From NCBI GenBank assembly GCA_003696565.1, contig RFHA01000114.1, forward strand, positions 1 through 62,733: a stretch of DNA of 62,733 nt, written 5' to 3'. Shown in pieces: positions 28,633 to 37,520 of the stretch. The stretch is from Chloroflexota bacterium. Its GTDB lineage: Bacteria > Chloroflexota > Anaerolineae > Aggregatilineales > Phototrophicaceae. How positions within the stretch are numbered: position 1 is the stretch's first letter; each line of letters begins with the position of its first letter. The notes under the pieces are model-generated. The model was not told where the DNA came from and did not search any database. It was given only the letters and a program-made list of their open reading frames with translations. The position numbers and the translations under genes were made by a program.

Positions 28633-30630
28633 TTGAAATCATTTGAACAACTACAACGTCAGTTTCGCTTTGCCATCATCGCCGCTGCTGTGATTTTCCC
28701 TTTAGGGACTGTGGGCTATATGCTCACAGAAAATATGTACTTCGGTGATGCACTTTGGCTGACGATTGTCACACTTGGCACAATTGGTTACGGTGATATT
28801 GTGCCAGAAACATCAGCTGGAAAAATCTTTACCATTCTTTTGATCTTTTTGGGTTTAGGTGTCGTCGCCATCAGTGCGCAATCCGCCATTGAATTTCTGA
28901 TTAGCCCAGATATTCGGCGGATTCGCCGGCGACGATTAGCAGAACGCAAAATTAAACAAATCAAAAACCACTTTATTATTTGTGGAGAAGGCGAACTGGT
29001 CGATAAGACCATTAGTTATCTGATACGACGCGCAGAATTGCGTCGTGAACACCAGCGTGAAGCGATTGCTGCGCCGATTCAACATCATCTAGACCGCTTT
29101 TTAGGCAAAAACTTATTCCGCCAATTCATAGAAAACCTGATCTTACAGTTCTTATATTGGCGACATCGCGGGCAAACGATCTTAGATGTCATTGTTGTTA
29201 TCACAGAGGATGAAGAGTATGCCAGCACCCTCAGCGCGTCGGGATTGTTAGTTGTCAATGATGATCCAACTGATGACCGTACACTGCGCCGTGCGAATAT
29301 CGCCCATGCGCGTGCTATGCTGGTTATTTTAGAAAACGATGCCGATACCCTGTTAACTGTGCTAACAGCACGCAGCCGCAATCATAACTTGTATCTAACA
29401 GCCGCTACTCAAAATGATAAACTCAATATGAAAATTATCCGGGTAGGAGCCAATAACGTCTTGCCACCGTTTGAAATCGCCGGACAATTTTTGAACAATG
29501 CCACACTACGCCCAGTAGTCAATGATTTTTATAACAGCATCTTATTTGATCAAAAAGCCAGTTATCAAATTGTCCAGCTTTATATTGCAGAAGGTTCAAG
29601 TTGGGTTGGTAAATCAATTGATGATCTACAATTACGTGAGCGTTTTTCAACCGGCATCATCGGGCTAAGAACTTATTACGGACGATATTTTTATGCCCCT
29701 AGCCATCATCATGTATTTGAAGCAGGGGATATCGTGTTAGCTGTTACCCCTGGCGCGCAAATTCAACGCCTACAACAAGACTGCATGATCACTGCATCAC
29801 CAGCCGCAAACCCACCAGACCCACCGAACTGGCAGCGAATCCCGCCAATCCATACACCACTCACTAGCCCTAAAATTTATTCGCTTAAAGAAGCGGAAAA
29901 GATGATTGATGAGTCATCACAGCACTATATCATCTGTGGAGAAGGTACACTTGTACGTGCTGCTCTAGATTTTTTGAATCCCGCACGCCCATTTATCGTT
30001 ATTAGCCACAACGATAACGAGCTAACCAGCGATATGATGAAGCGTGGGTTTCGGGTCGTGCATGGCAACGCAGCAGAAGACGACACGCTACAGCGCGCTA
30101 ATGTTAAGCAAGCTCTGGCAATTATGATCGTTATTGAGGATAAAGCCGAAAGCGTATTAACCACACTCAATGCCCGCAGTATGAATAAAGAGCTTTTAAT
30201 TATCGCAACAGCCACCAGTGATGACATGATCCCACGCTTGCGGCGAGCAGGTGCAGACCGTGTTGTGTCCCCGTTTCGCATCGCCGCACAATTTGTTTTA
30301 CTGGCAACCATTCGCCCAGTAGTTAGCGACTTTTTGCAACACGTTTTATACAATTATCAAGCAGGTATTGAGACAACCGAGCTTTATATGCAAGATAATA
30401 CCCCCTGGATCGGGCACACCATTGAAGAAACACGCCTAGGTGAACTCTATAAAGCTTGGGTCATTGGCGTAAGACAAACTAATGGACGCTTTATTTATGC
30501 ACCGTCAGAAAAACACGTTATCCAAGTAGGAGATGTGTTGGTTGTGATTACGCCAATGCAACATGCAGATACAATTCGGCTCATCGCACATGGGGGTATT
30601 AGCCAGCGTCCCCGGACAATGCGTCTATAA
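28633..30630 (+). CDS. two-segment potassium channel with tandem RCK (TrkA) domains
   Basis: 665 aa. Two membrane helices flank a pore with selectivity filter TLGTIGYGD (about residues 47-55). RCK1 starts near 113 (HFIICGEGEL) and carries an insertion of roughly 60 residues (RREHQREAIAAPIQHHLDRF onward) between the first nucleotide-binding strand and the rest. RCK2 starts near 432 (HYIICGEGTL). Each is followed by a TrkA-C domain. It resembles GsuK/MthK-type ligand-gated K+ channels in the cytoplasmic membrane. The start is TTG directly after the upstream stop, with AAGGG before it. Its 3' end overlaps the convergent gene at 30599 by 32 bases. Confidence 0.9.
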   Translation: MKSFEQLQRQFRFAIIAAAVIFPLGTVGYMLTENMYFGDALWLTIVTLGTIGYGDIVPETSAGKIFTILLIFLGLGVVAISAQSAIEFLISPDIRRIRRRRLAERKIKQIKNHFIICGEGELVDKTISYLIRRAELRREHQREAIAAPIQHHLDRFLGKNLFRQFIENLILQFLYWRHRGQTILDVIVVITEDEEYASTLSASGLLVVNDDPTDDRTLRRANIAHARAMLVILENDADTLLTVLTARSRNHNLYLTAATQNDKLNMKIIRVGANNVLPPFEIAGQFLNNATLRPVVNDFYNSILFDQKASYQIVQLYIAEGSSWVGKSIDDLQLRERFSTGIIGLRTYYGRYFYAPSHHHVFEAGDIVLAVTPGAQIQRLQQDCMITASPAANPPDPPNWQRIPPIHTPLTSPKIYSLKEAEKMIDESSQHYIICGEGTLVRAALDFLNPARPFIVISHNDNELTSDMMKRGFRVVHGNAAEDDTLQRANVKQALAIMIVIEDKAESVLTTLNARSMNKELLIIATATSDDMIPRLRRAGADRVVSPFRIAAQFVLLATIRPVVSDFLQHVLYNYQAGIETTELYMQDNTPWIGHTIEETRLGELYKAWVIGVRQTNGRFIYAPSEKHVIQVGDVLVVITPMQHADTIRLIAHGGISQRPRTMRL

Positions 30631-31003
30631 GCCTCACCGCTTTTTGAATGGAGCCAGCGACACGCACCCGTCCCCGGTTGCGCTTGTAGTAGCGATTAAG
30701 AATAATCGACGCGATCATCAAACTGAGCGGATTCGTGAGCAAGAAACCATGCCCCACCCCCACAAACAGCCGAAAGTTAGGCGGCATCACATTACACAAA
30801 ATGCCAATTTCCTGCAAAATCCCGCGCAGATTAGGCAGTTCTGCCCCCGCTGCAAGATAGAGAATCACGCTAACTGGATGATCCACCTCACGCACCATCA
30901 TCGGGAGTTTGCCCTCCATCACGGCGTATGTTTCAACATCAAACTCACCTTCTAAGGTGCATAGAATAATGTCATCTGTATACCAAGTTAGTGTTGCCGA
31001 CAT
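30599..31003 (-). CDS. uncharacterised STAS/SpoIIAA-like protein
   Basis: 134 aa, soluble. The order of strands and helices (WYTDDIILCTLEGEFDVETYAVMEGKL, VSVILYLAAG) recalls STAS-like folds, but no conserved phosphorylation Ser is clear. A hydrophobic stretch (PLSLMIASIILNRYY) lies near the C-terminus. Function is unknown. The ATG follows AGAAGG. The gene converges on, and overlaps, the K+ channel gene. Confidence 0.6.
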   Translation of the reverse strand: MSATLTWYTDDIILCTLEGEFDVETYAVMEGKLPMMVREVDHPVSVILYLAAGAELPNLRGILQEIGILCNVMPPNFRLFVGVGHGFLLTNPLSLMIASIILNRYYKRNRGRVRVAGSIQKAVRLIDALSGDAG

Positions 31004-31080
31004 TTTTCAACCTTCTCTCTTTTGATTCACATAAAAGCACGCTATCATGGGGCAAGTCTGAAAATAGAATTGAGTGAGCA

Positions 31081-32460
31081 GTGAAACCACTAACCCTTAA
31101 ACACGATGGACAACCTCTCAATCAATTGATCGCCAAATTACAGGGACACATGACACGCTATGGCTATCAACTTATCGAAACACCAATTATCGAAAAAGCG
31201 GATTTATTCCTAACGAAAGCTGGCGATCAAGTTGCAGAACGTTTATTCACGTTCGAGCGTCATGGGCATAACCTGGCATTGCGTCCAGAGTTTACCGCAG
31301 CTGCCGCGCATCTTTATATTACAACAAAACATAAAACCCCAGTGCGTTGGCAGTTCAACGGTCCAATTTTTGAAGATAACCCATCCGATCCTACACAACA
31401 GTATCAACATTACAGCAGTGGCGCAGAACTAATCGGTTTGGCAGGACCAATCGCCGAAGCAGAAATTATCAGCATGGCAGTACAGGGATTAAAAGAGTTA
31501 GAAATTGAAGATTGGACATTGGTCATTGGGCATGTAGGGTTAACTCGGCATCTTTTAGCAAGCTTTGACCTTGATCCACGTACACAGCATTTCATCCTGT
31601 CTCATCGGGATATGCTCCGCTATGGGTCAAAAGGGAAAATCAATCTATTAGCCCTACTCGCACAATACATCCCATATATGGAACGTCAACATCCAGAATA
31701 TATCAGCCAAAACAGTGCGGAAGATTTATTAGAGGTATTACTGAATACCACCGCCAATGCCAGCACAATGGGCGGGCGTTCTCGTGATGATATTGCACGG
31801 CGACTCCTTAGAAAACGACAGCAAGGGGCACAAGCTACACAAATTAAAGATGCTCTTTATTTTCTGCAGAAATGGATGAACATTCGCTCTACCCCGGCAT
31901 GGGCGATGGATGATATTGAGAATTTTGTCGGTTATGATGTTGATGCAGCGGCACTTTATGCGGACTGGCAAACGGTTATTCAACTGTTACAAGCATATCA
32001 AATCCCATTGGAACGTGTGATGATTCAACCAGATTTGGCACGTACCTGGGATTATTACACAGGGCTTGTCTTTGAAATCCGTACAGAAACCGGGTTACAG
32101 CTCGCCGGTGGTGGACGATACGACGAACTCACTCGTTTAATCGGTGGGGTTGATTCGGTGCCGGCTGTTGGTTTTGCCTATTATGTGGATCGCCTGCTTC
32201 GTATCTTACCTAAAGCTCATATTGAACAGCCACGCACGTTTTATTTGTTGATGAATGTTTCTAACAGTGCTATTGCTGCCCAATGGGCAACTGAACTACG
32301 GAAACGCAGCATCAACATTATTTTGACCGATCAAGCTGAACACACTGCCAATGCTATCATCTCATTGCAGGTTGATACGAACGGCAACCTACTCCTTGGA
32401 CGCAAAACCTACACATTTGAGACAATTGATTTACTCGTTAAAACACTCAACGGACGTTAA
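31081..32460 (+). CDS. hisZ: ATP phosphoribosyltransferase regulatory subunit (HisZ-like)
   Basis: 459 aa of the class II histidyl-tRNA synthetase fold. GGGRYDEL and TWDYYTGLVFEI are conserved. The motif-2 Arg that binds ATP in true HisRS is replaced: the region reads NGPIFEDNP where HisRS has FR.E. That argues for HisZ rather than an active synthetase. It begins with GTG and lies 2 bases before hisG. Oddly, the adjacent HisG is the long form that normally works without HisZ. A short divergent C-terminal region follows the catalytic-like core. Confidence 0.8.
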   Translation: MKPLTLKHDGQPLNQLIAKLQGHMTRYGYQLIETPIIEKADLFLTKAGDQVAERLFTFERHGHNLALRPEFTAAAAHLYITTKHKTPVRWQFNGPIFEDNPSDPTQQYQHYSSGAELIGLAGPIAEAEIISMAVQGLKELEIEDWTLVIGHVGLTRHLLASFDLDPRTQHFILSHRDMLRYGSKGKINLLALLAQYIPYMERQHPEYISQNSAEDLLEVLLNTTANASTMGGRSRDDIARRLLRKRQQGAQATQIKDALYFLQKWMNIRSTPAWAMDDIENFVGYDVDAAALYADWQTVIQLLQAYQIPLERVMIQPDLARTWDYYTGLVFEIRTETGLQLAGGGRYDELTRLIGGVDSVPAVGFAYYVDRLLRILPKAHIEQPRTFYLLMNVSNSAIAAQWATELRKRSINIILTDQAEHTANAIISLQVDTNGNLLLGRKTYTFETIDLLVKTLNGR

Positions 32461-32462
32461 GT

Positions 32463-33470
32463 ATGGAACGATTTACTTTAGCATTGCCAAGTAAAGGCGC
32501 AATTGCCGACCCAACTCAAAATTTTCTAAAGGACTGCGGCTTAAAAGTTAATAAACCCAACCCCCGCCAATATACCGGGTCAATGCCTGCCATCCCACAA
32601 CTAGATGTGTTGTTCCAGCGGGTAAAAGATGTTGTTTATAAAGTGGCAGATGGCACCGCTCAATTAGGCATAACCGGTTACGATGTCGTCATGGAAAATC
32701 CTGATGATAACCTCATTGTTATCCATGACCAACTCGGTTATGGACATTGTTCACTGGTAGTAGCGGTTCCTCAAACCTGGGTCGATGTGGAAATCATGGC
32801 AGATTTGGTTGACGTAGCAATGGATTTTCGTGAGCAAAAAGGGCGTAATTTACGCATTGCCACCACCTATACCCACATGACACGGCATTTTATGCACACC
32901 AACGGAATCCATCATTTCACCATTGCCAAAGCAGAAGGTGCCATTGAAGCCGCACCAACAATCGGCTATGCCGATATTGTGGTTGATCTCACTCAAACCG
33001 GGACAACCCTACGAGAAAATCATCTACGCCCAATTCGTGATGGCATCATTGTGGAATCACAAGCCTGCTTAATTGGCAACAAACCCATGCTCAAAGCATA
33101 TCCACAATTATTAGAAATTGTACGTGTGATGCTAGAACATATTGACGCTGCGCATAACGGCAAAGCTCACTCTCAATTAACTGTTAATATACGCGGCAAC
33201 AATGCAGAAGAAGTTGCCGAACGTGTAGCTGCCAACTCAATCACTAGTGGGCTACTTGGTCCTACAATTGCCCCAATCTATAGTGCAAACGGCAACCGCC
33301 AGGATAAACAATGGTTTACCGTCACAATCATCATCAAAACAAAGCAGATGTTAAATGCGGTTGAATACTTACGCAGCATCGGCGGTAGTCAGATCATTGT
33401 TCAACCGGTTGATTATATTTTCCATGAAGAATCACCTACCTTTAACCGCTTACTTGAGGCATTAAAATGA
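32463..33470 (+). CDS. hisG: ATP phosphoribosyltransferase, long form
   Basis: 335 aa. The catalytic domains (LALPSKGAIAD, LGITGYDVVME, ATTYTHMTRHF, ADIVVDLTQTGTTLRENHL) are followed by a C-terminal ACT-like HisG_C domain (WFTVTIIIKTKQMLNAVEYL, IIVQPVDYIF) which binds histidine for feedback inhibition in the long form. It catalyses the first step of histidine synthesis from PRPP and ATP. It overlaps the next gene by ATGA. Confidence 0.93.
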   Translation: MERFTLALPSKGAIADPTQNFLKDCGLKVNKPNPRQYTGSMPAIPQLDVLFQRVKDVVYKVADGTAQLGITGYDVVMENPDDNLIVIHDQLGYGHCSLVVAVPQTWVDVEIMADLVDVAMDFREQKGRNLRIATTYTHMTRHFMHTNGIHHFTIAKAEGAIEAAPTIGYADIVVDLTQTGTTLRENHLRPIRDGIIVESQACLIGNKPMLKAYPQLLEIVRVMLEHIDAAHNGKAHSQLTVNIRGNNAEEVAERVAANSITSGLLGPTIAPIYSANGNRQDKQWFTVTIIIKTKQMLNAVEYLRSIGGSQIIVQPVDYIFHEESPTFNRLLEALK

Positions 33471-34432
33471 TTACAGCCCGTGCTAATTCCAATATCGCAT
33501 TTATCAAATATTGGGGAAACCTAGACGATAACTTACGGATTCCAGCTAACCCCTCAATCAGCATGAATTTAGATGGAATTCATACCACCACTTCAGTAAG
33601 ATGGGATGATCGTTTAGCGTCAGATAAGCTGGTGCTAAATCAAACCGAAACCACCGGACAAGCTCTAGAACGGGTCAGCCAGCATTTAGATATTATCCGT
33701 CAACGGGCTGGCATCCATACCTATGCAGAAGTTATCTCATCCAATAACTTTCCAATGGGAGCAGGGATTGCGTCATCAGCTTCATCGTTTGCCGCACTCA
33801 CTGTTGCCGCCGCCACTGCCGCCGGGCTTACCCTCTCTGAGCGTGAGTTAACCACTATCGCACGGTTAGGGTCTGGGTCTGCTTCGCGCTCTATTCCGAC
33901 GGGGTTTGTCCAATGGCATCAAGGGACAGACCATGAATCATCGTATGCAGAAAGCATTACCGAACCAGATCACTGGGATTTACGAGATGTGATTGCTGTA
34001 GTCAGCCATGCTCATAAAGAAGTCGGCTCACGCCAGGGACACACAACAGCTAACACAAGCGATCTTCAAGCTGCACGAGTAGCCGGCGCAACCAAACGAT
34101 TAGAAGTTGTCAAACAAGCGATCCTCAATCGTGATTTTGCTACATTCGCTGATGTCGTGGAGTATGACAGCAACTTAATGCACGCTGTCATGATGACCAG
34201 CCGTCCACCGCTTTTTTATTGGCAACCGGCTACATTAACCGTTATGGAAAAAGTACGTCAATGGCGACAAGATGGGCTGGAGGTCTGTTATACCCTAGAT
34301 GCCGGACCGAATATTCATTGCATCTGTACCGCCCAAGCTGCATCAACTGTTGCCGCAGAACTAAGGCAATTAGATGATGTTCAGGATATTCTCATCGCCA
34401 AACCGGGCACTGGCGTGTTGATTATTTCCTAA
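33467..34432 (+). CDS. mevalonate-type decarboxylase, probably phosphomevalonate decarboxylase
   Basis: 321 aa GHMP-family decarboxylase. The ATP loop (AGIASSASSFAAL), SGSASRSI with its Arg, and the catalytic Asp in YTLDAGPN are present. Against diphosphomevalonate decarboxylases such as the S. aureus enzyme, KYWGK reads KYWGN and the basic KK before SRxG reads KE. Loss of these charges fits a monophosphate substrate, as described for the Roseiflexus enzyme that makes isopentenyl phosphate. An isopentenyl phosphate kinase gene is present at 50906. It shares an operon with hisZ-hisG for no obvious metabolic reason. Confidence 0.85.
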   Translation: MITARANSNIAFIKYWGNLDDNLRIPANPSISMNLDGIHTTTSVRWDDRLASDKLVLNQTETTGQALERVSQHLDIIRQRAGIHTYAEVISSNNFPMGAGIASSASSFAALTVAAATAAGLTLSERELTTIARLGSGSASRSIPTGFVQWHQGTDHESSYAESITEPDHWDLRDVIAVVSHAHKEVGSRQGHTTANTSDLQAARVAGATKRLEVVKQAILNRDFATFADVVEYDSNLMHAVMMTSRPPLFYWQPATLTVMEKVRQWRQDGLEVCYTLDAGPNIHCICTAQAASTVAAELRQLDDVQDILIAKPGTGVLIIS

Positions 34433-34447
34433 AATCCCACTTATAAT
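34418..34447 (+). promoter_or_regulatory. promoter of rseP
   Basis: TTGATT (34418-34423) and a perfect TATAAT (34442-34447), 18 bases apart, at the very end of the decarboxylase gene. It gives rseP and the HEAT gene their own promoter inside the his/mevalonate cluster. Confidence 0.6.
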
Positions 34448-34479
34448 GCCCATAAGTATACAAGCGAGGCAACAAGTGA

Positions 34480-36006
34480 ATGTTTGATTTTCTGGTAGGT
34501 AATGACTTTTTATCGGCAATAGTAGCGTTTGTCATTGTTTTAATTCCTGCGGTTATCATCCATGAGTTAGGGCATTTTTTTGCCGCAAAAGCCGTTGGAA
34601 TCACCATCCTTGAATTTGGTATTGGCTTTCCACCACGCATCGGCAAACTGTTCACCTGGCGTGAAACAGAGTTCACATTCAACTTAATTCCGCTAGGTGG
34701 CTTTGTGCGTCCATTAGGTGAGGACATTGTGCGCCCAACAACAAAAGGGCTTGAGGCAAAAGACCAGCTTCATCATGACCAAATCCAGCCCAATACCCCT
34801 TACTATGCCGAACTACAACGACTTAAAGCACGTGGATTTACTGAAGTCAAATCAGTGTATGATGTCAAACCACTACCGCGTATTTTCTTTATGGCGGCTG
34901 GTGCATTAGCTAATTTCGTCTTTGCTGTTGTGGTGTTCATCCTAGTTGGCTTGGTTGGCTTGCCAACTGAAGTTGGAACGCGGATTGGCTTGGCAGAACT
35001 TTCTCCCAACTCTGCAATGGCAACTATCGGATTTCAAAAGGGTGACTGGATACGCCGCGTCAATGATACGCCTATTGCAAGTTATGATGATTTCATCGAA
35101 ACATTACAGGCAAACAACGGGCAATCCGTCACAGTAGCAATTAGCCGCCCACAAAACCCAAATGATCAGAACACATCATTTTTTGATGAAACACTTACCT
35201 TCACCGTTACGCCAGAGCTGCTAGCAGAATGGGCAGCCATTGGTAGTTATGTACGGGTCAGTAGCGTCACAGAAGGCAGCCCAGCAGATCAAGCCGGTAT
35301 CCAACCGGGAGATTTGATTTATCAGTTTAACGATGTATCCGTGTTGGAATCGTTTGACCCAGCATCTGATCTACAAACGATGACAGCCAATGCCGCAGGA
35401 GAACTCGTCACACTAGCCATATTACGCGATGGTGAAACAACTACCGTCAGCCTCACCCCACGTGTTGATCCACCAGCAGGTGAAGGACGTATGGGGATCG
35501 GTATTCGGTCGGAATATACCACACCAGATGAATCGTTTGTATTCATCCAAAACCCAGAGGTCGATTATATTCCACAGCCGTTTGGTCAATCGATCCAATA
35601 TGGCTTTGAAAGCACCGGCGAAATTTTAGGCTTAATTCTAGAATTTCCATCACGCCTGATTCGTGGCGAAACACAACCAGGTGAAAACCGGATCGTTAGC
35701 GTGGTAGCAGTTAGCCAGTGGGGTGGCGAATTACTGCAAGATAGTGTGGAAGATCAGCAAATTAGTACTTTCCTACGTTATATCGGCTTAATCAGTATTG
35801 CATTAGGGTTCACCAACCTATTGCCTATCCCAGCATTAGATGGTGGACGTATCCTATTTGCCGTCATCGAGCTAATCCGTGGTAAGCCGATTTCACCCGA
35901 GCGGGAAGGGTTTGTCCATATGATTGGTTTGATTTTGCTCTTGTCGTTGAGTGTTCTTTTGATTATCAACGACCTTTCCAATCCAGTAACGGATTTACTC
36001 CCTTAA
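34480..36006 (+). CDS. rseP: site-2 membrane protease RseP-like
   Basis: 508 aa. HELGH lies in the first membrane segment (IHELGHFFAAKAVG). The second zinc-ligand motif is PIPALDGGRILF near the C-terminus. Two PDZ domains lie between (around ELSPNSAMATIGFQKGDWI and EGSPADQAGIQPGD). The loop after the first membrane segment is longer than in many homologues. RseP cleaves membrane-embedded anti-sigma factors or signal peptides; its substrate here is unknown. Confidence 0.93.
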   Translation: MFDFLVGNDFLSAIVAFVIVLIPAVIIHELGHFFAAKAVGITILEFGIGFPPRIGKLFTWRETEFTFNLIPLGGFVRPLGEDIVRPTTKGLEAKDQLHHDQIQPNTPYYAELQRLKARGFTEVKSVYDVKPLPRIFFMAAGALANFVFAVVVFILVGLVGLPTEVGTRIGLAELSPNSAMATIGFQKGDWIRRVNDTPIASYDDFIETLQANNGQSVTVAISRPQNPNDQNTSFFDETLTFTVTPELLAEWAAIGSYVRVSSVTEGSPADQAGIQPGDLIYQFNDVSVLESFDPASDLQTMTANAAGELVTLAILRDGETTTVSLTPRVDPPAGEGRMGIGIRSEYTTPDESFVFIQNPEVDYIPQPFGQSIQYGFESTGEILGLILEFPSRLIRGETQPGENRIVSVVAVSQWGGELLQDSVEDQQISTFLRYIGLISIALGFTNLLPIPALDGGRILFAVIELIRGKPISPEREGFVHMIGLILLLSLSVLLIINDLSNPVTDLLP

Positions 36007-36031
36007 ACAGATAAAATGAGGTGTAACCAAC

Positions 36032-37039
36032 ATGAACTTCGATTTCAGTCAATTTGATGATGTTTATGATGACGAAGAGGATACACGCCTAGAAGAAAGC
36101 CCCTCGCTTGAGAGTGTTATACAAGCGTTGCAAAACCTGCACGACACCTCTCCAGTTGAACGAAATATCATCTATGGTCTCTCTGGATTATCGCATGATG
36201 ATTGTGTACATTTAACCCCTACTTGGAACCAGACTCATGCTGCCATTCGGCGTAAATTGATCCGTTCATTAATTCATCATAGTGAGGCAGATTTCCGCTT
36301 GGATTATCGCTCTTTTGGGATTCTCTGTTTACATGATGCTGATCCGCATGTCAGAGAGGCTGCCGTAGAATTACTGTGGGAAGACCAATCACTAGAAGTC
36401 ATGCACAGCCTGATTCAAATTGTCAAACAAGATGACAGTTGGGATGTACGTGCCACTGCCCTCAGCGGCTTAGGGCGTTATATCCTTGCAGGCGAATTAG
36501 AAGAACTCCCACAAGAAGAAACCCGCCCCGCATTACAAATTGCCTTGGATATTTGGCAAAACACACAGGAAGATATTAATGTTCGCCGTCGTGCATTAGA
36601 AGCCATCGCTAATTCCAGCCACGCGAGTGTACCCACAGCTATAGAAGAAGCCTTCAATAGCCCTTACCAGCAAATGCAAGTTAGTGCTGTTTTTGCCATG
36701 GGGCGCACCTATGACGCTGAGCGTTGGGGTGAGCGTGTGATTGATTTGATTGATCACGATGATCCAGAAATCCGCTATGAAGCCGCGCGTGCCGCCGGTG
36801 AACTTTCCCTTATGGATGCTGTGCCCAAATTAGCACAAATCATCATGGAAGATGACCATGAAATCAGAATTGTCGCCATTGAAGCCTTAGGAGAAATTGG
36901 TGGTAAAACAACAGCGCGCATCCTAGATGCCTTACTTGAAAAAGCAGAACAAGAAGAGGATGATGAGTTGCAAGAGATTATTGAGGACGCAATCGCTAAC
37001 GCCAGTCTTGTAGACCGCCTCAATGACTATGATTTCTAA
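36032..37039 (+). CDS. HEAT-repeat protein
   Basis: 335 aa, very acidic N-terminus (FDDVYDDEEDTRLEESPSLES). Residues about 60-330 form HEAT-type repeats (DADPHVREAAVELLW, DDPEIRYEAARAAGELS, DDHEIRIVAIEALGEIGG). This gives a curved helical scaffold for protein binding, cytoplasmic. It lies 25 bases after rseP in the same unit; a role tied to the protease is possible but not shown. Confidence 0.8.
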   Translation: MNFDFSQFDDVYDDEEDTRLEESPSLESVIQALQNLHDTSPVERNIIYGLSGLSHDDCVHLTPTWNQTHAAIRRKLIRSLIHHSEADFRLDYRSFGILCLHDADPHVREAAVELLWEDQSLEVMHSLIQIVKQDDSWDVRATALSGLGRYILAGELEELPQEETRPALQIALDIWQNTQEDINVRRRALEAIANSSHASVPTAIEEAFNSPYQQMQVSAVFAMGRTYDAERWGERVIDLIDHDDPEIRYEAARAAGELSLMDAVPKLAQIIMEDDHEIRIVAIEALGEIGGKTTARILDALLEKAEQEEDDELQEIIEDAIANASLVDRLNDYDF

Positions 37040-37042
37040 CAC

Positions 37043-37072
37043 AAAAAGGGGCGCAGATGCGCCCTCTTTCTT
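37043..37072. terminator. bidirectional intrinsic terminator
   Basis: A GC-rich stem GGGCGCA/TGCGCCC (37049-37055 with 37058-37064; the real loop is probably four bases). It is followed by TCTTTCTTGTTT on the plus side and preceded by AAAAA, giving T-runs for both strands. It separates the HEAT gene from the convergent SCP2 gene. Confidence 0.8.
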
Positions 37073-37097
37073 GTTTCATAAAGCCCTTGCTAGCTTA

Positions 37098-37421
37098 TCA
37101 ACCTGTCTTGAACATACCTTGCATCTTCATGGCAAGTCCCATGTCACCTTTAATCTTAATTTTTCCGCTCATAAACGCTTGCATCGCGTTCATTTTACCG
37201 GTTGCCACATTGTAATAATCCTCAGTCGCTGCGGATAGCGTCATATTAGCACTTTCTGCCATGCCATCGTGTGCTTCTACGGTCTTATCTTTAATGACTA
37301 AAAAGAACTGCCCAGCATTATCACCAGACAAATCAAACTGAATTGTTGCATCAACACCATCAGCTTTATCTGCGATAAATCCTGCAACCATTGCATCTTT
37401 AATTTCAGAAACAGTCGGCAT
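37098..37421 (-). CDS. SCP2 sterol-binding domain protein
   Basis: 107 aa, a single SCP2-like lipid-binding domain (DATIQFDLSGDNAGQFFLVIKD, FMSGKIKIKGDMGLAMKMQGM). Such domains bind fatty acyl-CoA or sterol-like lipids in a hydrophobic pocket, in the cytoplasm. The gene stands alone. Confidence 0.88.
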   Translation of the reverse strand: MPTVSEIKDAMVAGFIADKADGVDATIQFDLSGDNAGQFFLVIKDKTVEAHDGMAESANMTLSAATEDYYNVATGKMNAMQAFMSGKIKIKGDMGLAMKMQGMFKTG

Positions 37422-37520
37422 TTTTTAGCTCTCCTAGTTTATAATATTTATATTGCCAAAGCATAGTATAGCGTTAAACACCCAGTTATCAAAGATTCGT
37501 TTGATTGTTAAGGAAAAATC

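Noticed and set aside
31081-32460. Gene as an active histidyl-tRNA synthetase
   Set aside because: The ATP-binding Arg of motif 2 is absent and hisG is directly downstream, which favours HisZ.
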